Shown one piece after another: positions 8,151-14,861 of a stretch of 52,825 nt of DNA. A program made the translations under genes and the position numbers. Each line of letters begins with the position of its first letter. Position 1 is the stretch's first letter. The stretch is from Proteobacteria bacterium SG_bin6 (lineage in GTDB: Bacteria; Pseudomonadota; Alphaproteobacteria; Sphingomonadales; Sphingomonadaceae): assembly GCA_002083435.1 (NCBI GenBank), contig LWDJ01000034.1, positions 1 through 52,825 of the forward strand, in the 5' to 3' direction. Below the pieces are notes generated by a model that was not told where the DNA came from, searched no databases, and was given only the letters and a program-made list of their open reading frames with translations.

Positions 8151-8242
8151 AACGGCGTCGCCCCGGCCATCGAGCCGGGGCTCGGCCGCCTTGCGACGAT
8201 AGAAGAAGAAGCCCGGCCCCGGCTCAACGGCGGGGCGGCGTT
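8151..8242. repeat. GC-rich palindromic (REP-like) element, copy 1
   Basis: An imperfect nested inverted repeat lies between ispH and thrB. The inner arm GAGCCGGGGC (8172-8181) pairs with GCCCCGGCTC (8216-8225), and the outer GGCGTCGCCCCGGC (8154-8167) roughly pairs with CGGGGCGGCG further right. The same 14-mer recurs at 37825-37838, and a close variant of the whole element is at 19860-19939. It may act as a hairpin in the ispH-thrB transcript, but no terminal T-run is seen. Confidence 0.65.
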
Positions 8243-8273
8243 CAGGGTGTAGCGCCCGGCCAACAACCCTGGC

Positions 8274-9239
8274 TCAGGCCGCCGCCGTTTCCAGCCCGCG
8301 CGGCAGCTTGAACGCGATCGTCTCGCGGGTCGTTTCCACCTCGCGCTCGGTGGTGTGGAAATGGGTGCTGAGCAGATCGACCAGCTCGCGCACCAGCAGC
8401 TCGGGCGCGGAGGCGCCGGCGGTGATGCCGAGCGTCTTCACGCCATCGAGCCAGCTGAGATCGAGGTCCGCCGCGCGCTGGATCAGCCGCGCCGGCGTGC
8501 CGCATTTCTCCGCGACCTCGACCAGGCGCAGCGAGTTGGACGAATTGGTCGCGCCGATCACCAGGATGAAATCGGCCTGCGGCGCGATCGCCTTCACCGC
8601 CGCCTGGCGATTCGAGGTGGCGTAGCAAATGTCGTCGGCGCGCGGCGCCTTGATCTCCGGGAAGCGCCGGGTGAGCACGGTGACGATGTCGGCGGTATCG
8701 TCCACCGACAATGTGGTCTGCGTCAGGAAGGCGAGGTTGGTCGGATCGGCGGGGGCGAAGGCCTCGGCAGCCTCGACCGTTTCGATCAGCGTCATCGCGC
8801 CCGGGGGCACCTGGCCGAACGTGCCGATCACTTCCGGGTGGCCGGCATGGCCGACAAAGACGATGTGCTTGCCCTGATCGACCAGCCGCTCCGCCTGGCG
8901 ATGAACCTTGGAGACGAGCGGGCAGGTGGCATCCAGATAGGAAAGGCCGCGCTGGCTCGCCTCGGCGGGCACCGATTTCGGCACGCCGTGCGCGGAGAAC
9001 ACCACCGGCACGCCGTCCGGCACTTCCTCCAGCTCCTCGACGAACACCGCGCCCTTGGCGCGCAGCGAGTCGACGACGAACTTGTTATGGACGATTTCGT
9101 GCCGGACATAGACCGGCGCGCCATATTTCTCGATCGCGAGTTCGACGATGTGGATGGCGCGGTCGACACCGGCGCAAAAGCCGCGAGGGGCCGCGATCAG
9201 CAGGTCGAGCGGCCGTGGGGTCGTGTTGAGCATGGCCAT
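8274..9239 (-). CDS. ispH: 4-hydroxy-3-methylbut-2-enyl diphosphate reductase (IspH/LytB)
   Basis: A 321-aa enzyme that performs the last step of the MEP isoprenoid pathway, reducing HMBPP to IPP and DMAPP with a 4Fe-4S cluster. The three cluster cysteines are present: Cys22 (PRGFCAGVDRA), Cys106 (DATCPLVSKVH) and Cys205 (DDICYATSNRQ). His in AHGVPKSV and HAGHPEVIG and the TNSSNSLRL motif complete the active site. The start at 9239 (MAML) is chosen since homologues begin just before the PRGFCAGV strand; an upstream in-frame extension looks like non-coding DNA. Confidence 0.96.
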   Translation of the reverse strand: MAMLNTTPRPLDLLIAAPRGFCAGVDRAIHIVELAIEKYGAPVYVRHEIVHNKFVVDSLRAKGAVFVEELEEVPDGVPVVFSAHGVPKSVPAEASQRGLSYLDATCPLVSKVHRQAERLVDQGKHIVFVGHAGHPEVIGTFGQVPPGAMTLIETVEAAEAFAPADPTNLAFLTQTTLSVDDTADIVTVLTRRFPEIKAPRADDICYATSNRQAAVKAIAPQADFILVIGATNSSNSLRLVEVAEKCGTPARLIQRAADLDLSWLDGVKTLGITAGASAPELLVRELVDLLSTHFHTTEREVETTRETIAFKLPRGLETAAA

Positions 9240-9352
9240 GCCTCTACGCGATTGCTTGCGCGGGCGAAAGCCGGTTCCTATGGTGCGCGTCGCAATCGCC
9301 GTGCCCGGGAGAGGCACGCCGATCCAGTCGCCGTTCCATCTTTGGCCAAGGG

Positions 9353-9997
9353 GTGCCTTTGTTGATCCGCCGAATTGCTCTGCTCGCGCTGCCCCTCGTC
9401 GCCACCGCCTGTGCCCCCAAGACGGGCGAGTTCACGCTGGAAGGCATCACCGCGGTGCGCACCGCCTGCCCGAATGTCGCGGTGCCGGCGGGGACGGGCG
9501 ACATCACCCTGTTCAACCCAGCGTCGAGCACGGACCTTGCCGCGCTCGACGTGACCGCGACGATCACCAATGTGCGCGACAGCTGCTCGGACGTGGGCGA
9601 ATATGTCCAGTCGGCGGTCACCTTCGACGTGATCGCCCGCCGCAGCGAAGCGGGCGCAGCGCGCGACGTGGTGCTGCCCTATTTCATCACCGTGGTGCAG
9701 GGGGGCACGGCGGTCGTCTCCAAGCGGATCAGCCGGGTGAACGTGCATTTCGATGCCGGCCAGCTGCGCGCCCAGACGTCCGGCCAGGCGAGCGCGAGCG
9801 TGCTGCGCTCGGCGGCGACGCTGCCACCGCAGCTGCGCCGCGAGATCACCCGCCCGCGCAAGGCCGGCCGCGAGGAAGCAGCAACCGATCCGCTTTCGCG
9901 CCCCAATATCCGCGCCGCGATCGCGCGGGCGACCTTCGAGGCGCTGGTCGGCTTCCAGCTTACCGACGATCAGCTGAAATATAACGCCACCCGCTGA
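9353..9997 (+). CDS. Predicted outer-membrane lipoprotein, unknown function
   Basis: A 214-aa protein starting with GTG. Its N-terminus is basic then hydrophobic and ends in LPLVATAC, a slightly atypical lipobox with the acylated Cys near residue 20. The mature part is rich in beta-prone Thr/Val segments and has a basic stretch (RPRKAGREE) toward the C-terminus. I recognise no domain. It is divergent from ispH and immediately upstream of the glycine riboswitch, but on the evidence of the riboswitch position it belongs to a separate transcription unit. Confidence 0.72.
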   Translation: MPLLIRRIALLALPLVATACAPKTGEFTLEGITAVRTACPNVAVPAGTGDITLFNPASSTDLAALDVTATITNVRDSCSDVGEYVQSAVTFDVIARRSEAGAARDVVLPYFITVVQGGTAVVSKRISRVNVHFDAGQLRAQTSGQASASVLRSAATLPPQLRREITRPRKAGREEAATDPLSRPNIRAAIARATFEALVGFQLTDDQLKYNATR

Positions 9998-10005
9998 GTG
10001 CGGCG

Positions 10006-10036
10006 TTGACACATCCGGACGCGCGCGGCACAGGCT
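10006..10036 (+). promoter_or_regulatory. Possible promoter of the gcv operon
   Basis: A perfect -35 hexamer TTGACA at 10006-10011 is followed about 19 bp later by a weak -10-like CAGGCT. It lies just upstream of the first riboswitch helix, where a promoter is needed. The -10 match is poor, so this is tentative. Confidence 0.35.
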
Positions 10037-10061
10037 CGCGTGCGTCGGCTTTCAGCCAGCC

Positions 10062-10245
10062 CCAGCCGCGGGAGAGCGCGGGACTCGTCCCGCCGCCGAA
10101 GGAGCAACCGCCCCGGAATCTCTCAGGCCAAACGGACCGCCTGGGGCAAGACGACTCTGGAAAGCGACCCCGATCATGGGGTCCACCGAAGGGGTAAGCC
10201 GGCGTGCCCGGCGAAAGCTCTCAGGTTTCCGTGACAGAGGGGGCG
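10062..10245 (+). ncRNA. Tandem glycine riboswitch (two gcvT-type aptamers)
   Basis: Two consecutive glycine aptamers can be traced. The first has GCGGGAGAG (10068-10076), CGCCGAAGGAGCAA (about 10094-10107) and CTCTCAGGCCAAACGGACCG. The second has ACTCTGGAAAGC, CACCGAAGGGGTAAGCC (10184-10200) and AAGCTCTCAGGTTTCCGTGACAGAGG ending near 10243. These are the conserved core motifs of the gcvT riboswitch. The gcvT ATG is about 50 bp downstream, with a Shine-Dalgarno (GGAG) in between. By analogy with characterised examples it should switch the glycine cleavage operon on when glycine is abundant. Confidence 0.95.
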
Positions 10246-10292
10246 CGGCGGGTTTCGGGATGAAGCATCGCCGCGCGACCAATGGAGCGGGC

Positions 10293-11432
10293 ATGAGCGA
10301 CGACGAGCTGATTGACGTGCCGATCGAATCCCTGCCGCTCGACGGCTGGCACCGCGCGCGGGGCGCCCGGATGGTCGAGTTCGCCGGCTATCACATGCCG
10401 ATCCAATATGAAGGCATCATGGCCGAACATCTCTGGACGCGGGAAAGCGCCGGGCTGTTCGACGTGAGCCATATGGGGCAATTGCTCTTCACGTCGGACA
10501 GCGTCGATGTCGCCGCCGCGCTGGAGAGCGTGCTGCCCGGCGATGTGAAGGGCTTGGCGCCGGGCCGGATGCGCTATTCGCTGCTGCTGAACGGCGAGGG
10601 CGGGATTCTCGACGATCTGATGGTCACGCGCCTGCCCGAGGGCAGCGCGTTCGACGCGGCGTTCTACATGGTGGTGAACGGCGCGACCAAATGGGATGAT
10701 ATCGCCCATCTCCTCGAAACCCTGCCCGAGGAAGTGACGATCAACCATCTCGGCGAGCAAGCGCTGCTCGCGCTGCAGGGGCCGAAGGCGGTCGACGCGC
10801 TGGAGCGGCTGGTGCCGGGCGTTTCGGCGCTGCGCTTCATGCAGGCGGCCGGCTTCGAACGCGACGGCGTGCCGCTGTGGATCAGCCGCTCGGGCTATAC
10901 CGGCGAGGACGGGTTCGAGATTTCGCTCCCCGCCGAAGATGCGGAAGGCTTCGCCAGCGCGCTGGTCGACCAGGGCGAAGTCAAACCCATCGGCCTTGGC
11001 GCGCGCGACTCGCTGCGGTTGGAGGCGGGGCTGCCGCTTTACGGGCACGATCTGGACGAAGCGACGACGCCGGTGATGGCCGATCTCGGTTTCGCCATTG
11101 CCAAGCGGCGGCGCGAGGCGGGGAATTTCCCCGGCGCCGAACGGATCGCGATTGAACGCGCGCACGGCGCTGCCCGGAAGCGCGTGGGGCTGGTTATCGA
11201 GGGCCGCCAACCGGTTCGGGAGGGCGCGGCGGTGCTCGACACGGGCGCGGGCGAGGTCGGGCGCGTCACTTCGGGCGGTTTCGCGCCGAGCGTGGGGGCG
11301 CCGATCGCGATGGCCTATGTGCCGCTCGCGCTCGCCGCGCCCGGCACGCGCATCCAACTTGCCCAGCGCGGCAAGGTCCATTGGGGCACGGTGACGCCGA
11401 TGCCCTTCGTCCCCCACCGCTATGTTCGCTGA
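10293..11432 (+). CDS. gcvT: Glycine cleavage system T protein (aminomethyltransferase)
   Basis: A 379-aa tetrahydrofolate-dependent aminomethyltransferase. It releases ammonia from the aminomethyl group on lipoyl-GcvH and forms 5,10-methylene-THF. Visible features are the N-terminal GARMVEFAGYHMPIQY, LFDVSHMGQ, the SRSGYTGEDGFEI folate-site region and LGARDSLRLEAGLPLYGHDL. The C-terminal barrel ends GTVTPMPFVPHRY. The start follows a GGAG ribosome site by about 7 bp and matches the family N-terminus. It is first in the riboswitch-controlled operon, with gcvH 12 bp downstream. Confidence 0.97.
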   Translation: MSDDELIDVPIESLPLDGWHRARGARMVEFAGYHMPIQYEGIMAEHLWTRESAGLFDVSHMGQLLFTSDSVDVAAALESVLPGDVKGLAPGRMRYSLLLNGEGGILDDLMVTRLPEGSAFDAAFYMVVNGATKWDDIAHLLETLPEEVTINHLGEQALLALQGPKAVDALERLVPGVSALRFMQAAGFERDGVPLWISRSGYTGEDGFEISLPAEDAEGFASALVDQGEVKPIGLGARDSLRLEAGLPLYGHDLDEATTPVMADLGFAIAKRRREAGNFPGAERIAIERAHGAARKRVGLVIEGRQPVREGAAVLDTGAGEVGRVTSGGFAPSVGAPIAMAYVPLALAAPGTRIQLAQRGKVHWGTVTPMPFVPHRYVR

Positions 11433-11444
11433 AGGGAGCCAGCC

Positions 11445-11816
11445 ATGAGCCGCTATTACACCGAAGACCATGAATGGATCGAACTCGACGGCGAGATCGG
11501 GACGGTCGGGATCACCGATTATGCCCAGGGCCAGTTGGGCGACATCGTCTTCGTCGAGGTGCCCGACGAGGGTAAGTCCTTGAGCAAAGGCGACGAAGCC
11601 GCCGTGGTCGAAAGCGTGAAGGCGGCGTCGGACGTTTACTCGCCGGTGTCCGGTACGGTGGTGGAAGGCAATGCCGCGCTCGCCGACCAACCCGCGCTAG
11701 TGAACGAAGACCCCGAAGGCGAGGGCTGGTTCTTCAAGCTAACGCTCTCGGACACCGGCGAGCTGGAAGGGCTGATGGACGAAGCCGCGTACGAAGCGTT
11801 CGTGGCGAAGCTTTAA
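11445..11816 (+). CDS. gcvH: Glycine cleavage system H protein
   Basis: A 123-aa lipoyl carrier protein that shuttles the aminomethyl group between the P, T and L proteins. It has the typical start (YYTEDHEWIELDG), the GITDYAQGQLGDIVFVEVP core and the lipoylation site Lys59 in VVESVKAASD. AAGGGAG sits just before the ATG. It lies between gcvT and the split gcvP genes; a long hairpin repeat follows it before gcvPA. Confidence 0.97.
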   Translation: MSRYYTEDHEWIELDGEIGTVGITDYAQGQLGDIVFVEVPDEGKSLSKGDEAAVVESVKAASDVYSPVSGTVVEGNAALADQPALVNEDPEGEGWFFKLTLSDTGELEGLMDEAAYEAFVAKL

Positions 11817-11823
11817 CCGATGA

Positions 11824-11920
11824 GCCCCTCCCCTTAGGGAAGGGTTGGGGTGGGGGTTTGGTTCGGGCGACATCGCGAGCAGCGCCCCCACCCCCGAACC
11901 CCTCCCCTGAAGGGGAGGGG
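11824..11920. repeat. Large inverted repeat with perfect hairpin between gcvH and gcvPA
   Basis: A composite palindrome made of C-rich and G-rich arms. GGGTTGGGGTGGGGG near 11841-11856 pairs with CCCCCACCCCCGAACCC near 11885-11900. The right end is a perfect 10-bp hairpin with a 2-nt loop, CCCCTCCCCT-GA-AGGGGAGGGG (11899-11920). The left end carries a related but imperfect CCCCTCCCC hairpin. Such elements are repeated in sphingomonad genomes as far as I know. It lies inside the operon, 14 bp ahead of the gcvPA start, so it could affect mRNA decay or translation. Confidence 0.8.
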
Positions 11921-11933
11921 CCAGGAGAACAAA

Positions 11934-13292
11934 ATGCGCTATCTCCCTCTCACCGATACCGACCGCCAAACGATGCTCGCCGCGATCGGCGCGGGGTCGA
12001 TCGACGATCTGTTCGTCGACGTCCCTGCCGAAGCGCGGCTCTCCGGCCCGATCGCCGGCTTGCCCAACCACGCCAGCGAAATGGCGGTTGAGCGCCACAT
12101 GAAGGCGCTGGCGGCGCAGAATCTGGTCGCGGGCGAGGTGCCCTTCTTCCTCGGCTGCGGCGCCTATCGCCATCATGTGCCCGCGAGCGTCGATCACCTG
12201 ATCCAGCGCGGCGAGTATCTTACGGCCTACACGCCCTATCAGCCCGAAATCGCCCAGGGCGCGCTGCAGATGCTGTTCGAGTTCCAGACGCAGGTCGCCC
12301 GCCTGCTTGGCACCGATGTCGCGAACGCCAGCATGTATGACGGCTCGACCGCCTGCTGGGAGGCGATCGGCATGGCGCGGCGGATCACGAAGCGCGGCAA
12401 GGCAATCCTCTCGGGCGGGCTGCACCCGCATTATGTCTCGGTCGCGCGGACGATGGCGAAATACACCGGCGACCAGCTCGAAACGTCGCTGCCCGCGCTC
12501 GAAGCGGCGGCCGATGCCGAGGCGCTGATCGCCGCGATCGATGACGATACCTCGTGCGTCGTCGTCCAATATCCCGATATTCTGGGGCGCATCACCGATC
12601 TGCGCCCGATTGCCGCGGCGGCGCACGCCAAGAAGGCGCTGCTGATCGCGGTCGTCACCGAGCCGGTCGCGCTCGGTGCGATCATGAGCCCGGGCGAGAT
12701 GGACGCGGACATCGTCGTCGGCGAAGGTCAGTCGCTCGGCGTCGGGCTTCAGTTCGGCGGACCCTATGTCGGGCTGTTCGGCGCGAAGGAAAAATATCTC
12801 CGCCAGATGCCGGGGCGGCTGTGCGGCGAAACGGTGGATGCCAATGGAAAACGCGGCTTCGTGCTGACGCTCTCAACCCGCGAGCAGCATATCCGCCGCG
12901 AAAAGGCGACCTCGAACATCTGCACCAATAGCGGTTTGTGCGCGCTGGCGTTTTCGATCCACCTGACGCTGCTGGGCGAAGCGGGCTTGCGCAAGCTCGC
13001 CGCGATCAACCACGCCAAGGCGGTGCAGGCGGCCGAGCGGCTGGCGCGGGTGCCGGGGGTGAGCCTGGTCAACGACGCCTTTTTCAACGAATTCACCCTG
13101 CGCCTGCCCAAGCCCGCGCGCCCGGTGGTGCGCCAGCTCGCCGACCGCCGCGTGCTCGCCGGCGTTTCGCTCGGCCGGCTCTATCCGGGCGAGGCAGCGT
13201 TGGAGCACGGCCTGGTGGTCGCCGTTACCGAGACGGCGACGCCCGAAGACATCGAAACCATGGCGACCGCGCTTGAGGAGGTGCTCGCATGA
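11934..13292 (+). CDS. gcvPA: Glycine dehydrogenase (decarboxylating) subunit 1
   Basis: A 452-aa alpha subunit of the two-subunit P protein, which decarboxylates glycine and loads the remaining methylamine on lipoyl-GcvH. It begins MRYLPLTDTDRQTML. Typical motifs are FLGCGAYRHHVP, YTPYQPEIAQG, ASMYDGSTACWEA and GRLCGETVD. It carries the structural half and lacks the PLP lysine, which is on gcvPB. The start at 11934 falls right after the hairpin repeat and AGGAG; a longer reading would be encoded by the repeat itself. The stop overlaps the gcvPB start by 4 bp. Confidence 0.97.
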   Translation: MRYLPLTDTDRQTMLAAIGAGSIDDLFVDVPAEARLSGPIAGLPNHASEMAVERHMKALAAQNLVAGEVPFFLGCGAYRHHVPASVDHLIQRGEYLTAYTPYQPEIAQGALQMLFEFQTQVARLLGTDVANASMYDGSTACWEAIGMARRITKRGKAILSGGLHPHYVSVARTMAKYTGDQLETSLPALEAAADAEALIAAIDDDTSCVVVQYPDILGRITDLRPIAAAAHAKKALLIAVVTEPVALGAIMSPGEMDADIVVGEGQSLGVGLQFGGPYVGLFGAKEKYLRQMPGRLCGETVDANGKRGFVLTLSTREQHIRREKATSNICTNSGLCALAFSIHLTLLGEAGLRKLAAINHAKAVQAAERLARVPGVSLVNDAFFNEFTLRLPKPARPVVRQLADRRVLAGVSLGRLYPGEAALEHGLVVAVTETATPEDIETMATALEEVLA

Positions 13293-14857
13293 CCCTGAAC
13301 CCGTCCGGCTGGCGCCCCGAGCGCCCGGCGACTCCCGCCGATTTCGCCGCCACGACTACCGGCAACCGCGCGCTGATGCTGGAAGAAGCGCTGATCTTCG
13401 AGATCGGCGACACCCACACCTGCGGTGTCGATCTGGAGGACGCTCCCGTCACGACCTCAAAGCTCGGCGGGCTGGAGCGCCGCGCGACGATCGGCCTGCC
13501 GGGCCTGTCCGAGCCGGAGACGGTGCGGCATTACACCCGCCTCTCGCGTCAGAACTACGCGATCGACCTGGGGCTGTTTCCGCTCGGCAGCTGCACGATG
13601 AAGCACAATCCGCGCCTCAACGAGAAGATGGCGCGGCTCCCCGGTTTTGCCGACATCCACCCGCTCCAGCCGGTGGACAGCGTGCAGGGCGCGCTCGGGG
13701 TGATCAACGAGCTGGCGGTGTGGCTGATCGAGCTCACCGGCATGCACGGCGTCGCGATGAGCCCCAAGGCGGGGGCGCATGGCGAGCTGTGCGGCATTCT
13801 GTGCATCCGCGCGGCGCTCGAAGCGCGGGGTGAGGGGCATCGCAAGGTGATCCTGGTGCCCGAATCGGCGCATGGCACCAACCCCGCCACCGCCGCCTTC
13901 GCCGGCTATACGGTGGAAGACATTCCCGCGACCCCCGAAGGCCGCGTCGATACCGCGGCGCTCAAGGCCCGGCTGGGGCCTGATGTGGCGGGGGTGATGA
14001 TCACCAACCCCAATACCTGTGGCCTGTTCGAGCGCGACCTGAAGGAGATTTCAGACGCGGTTCATGCCGCTGGCGGCTATGTTTATTGCGATGGCGCGAA
14101 TTTCAACGCGATCGTCGGCCGGGTGCGCCCGGGCGACCTCGGCGTCGACGCGATGCACATCAACCTGCACAAGACGTTCTCCACCCCGCATGGCGGTGGC
14201 GGCCCCGGCTCGGGGCCGGTAGTGCTCTCGGAAGCACTCGCGCCTTATGGCCCGCTGCCCTTCACCGAGCGCTATGAAGATGGCCATATCACGCTGGTGG
14301 AAGAAGAAACCGTCGGCGATCGCCACCCGCACAGCTTCGGGCGGATGACCGCGTTCCACGGCCAGATGGGCATGTTCACCCGCGCCTTAACCTACATCCT
14401 CAGCCACGGCGCCGATGGCCTGCGCCAGGTGGCGGAGGACGCGGTGCTCAACGCCAATTATGTGCTGCGCAGCCTCGAGGGTGTGCTTGACGCGCCGTTC
14501 GCCGCTTCAGGCCCCTGTATGCACGAAGCGCTGTTCAGCGATGATGGTTTCCCGGAAGGCTTTTCGACGCTCGACGTGGCGAAGGGGCTGATCGACGAGG
14601 GCTTCCACCCGATGACGGTCTATTTCCCGCTCGTCGTTCACGGCGCGATGCTGGTCGAGCCGACCGAGACCGAGAGCAAGGCCGCGCTCGATCAGTTCAT
14701 CGGGGCTTTGCGTTCGGTCGCCGAGCGGGCGAAGGCGGGCGACCCGGCGCTCAAGAGCGCGCCGCACTTCGCCCCGCGCGCGCGGCTCGACGAGACGCTC
14801 GCGGCGCGGAAACCGGTGCTGGTGTGGAAGGAACAGATCGCCGAGGCGGCGGAGTAG
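13289..14857 (+). CDS. gcvPB: Glycine dehydrogenase (decarboxylating) subunit 2
   Basis: A 522-aa PLP-carrying beta subunit of the split P protein. The Schiff-base lysine is about Lys295 in HINLHKTFSTPHGGGG. Other markers are LGSCTMKHNPR, SPKAGAHGE, ESAHGTNPATA and NPNTCGLFE. ATGA overlap with gcvPA keeps the subunits in equal ratio. It ends the gcv operon and is convergent with the patatin-like gene 4 bp away. The GcvL (lipoamide dehydrogenase) gene is not in the window. Confidence 0.97.
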   Translation: MTLNPSGWRPERPATPADFAATTTGNRALMLEEALIFEIGDTHTCGVDLEDAPVTTSKLGGLERRATIGLPGLSEPETVRHYTRLSRQNYAIDLGLFPLGSCTMKHNPRLNEKMARLPGFADIHPLQPVDSVQGALGVINELAVWLIELTGMHGVAMSPKAGAHGELCGILCIRAALEARGEGHRKVILVPESAHGTNPATAAFAGYTVEDIPATPEGRVDTAALKARLGPDVAGVMITNPNTCGLFERDLKEISDAVHAAGGYVYCDGANFNAIVGRVRPGDLGVDAMHINLHKTFSTPHGGGGPGSGPVVLSEALAPYGPLPFTERYEDGHITLVEEETVGDRHPHSFGRMTAFHGQMGMFTRALTYILSHGADGLRQVAEDAVLNANYVLRSLEGVLDAPFAASGPCMHEALFSDDGFPEGFSTLDVAKGLIDEGFHPMTVYFPLVVHGAMLVEPTETESKAALDQFIGALRSVAERAKAGDPALKSAPHFAPRARLDETLAARKPVLVWKEQIAEAAE

Positions 14858-14861
14858 GCGT

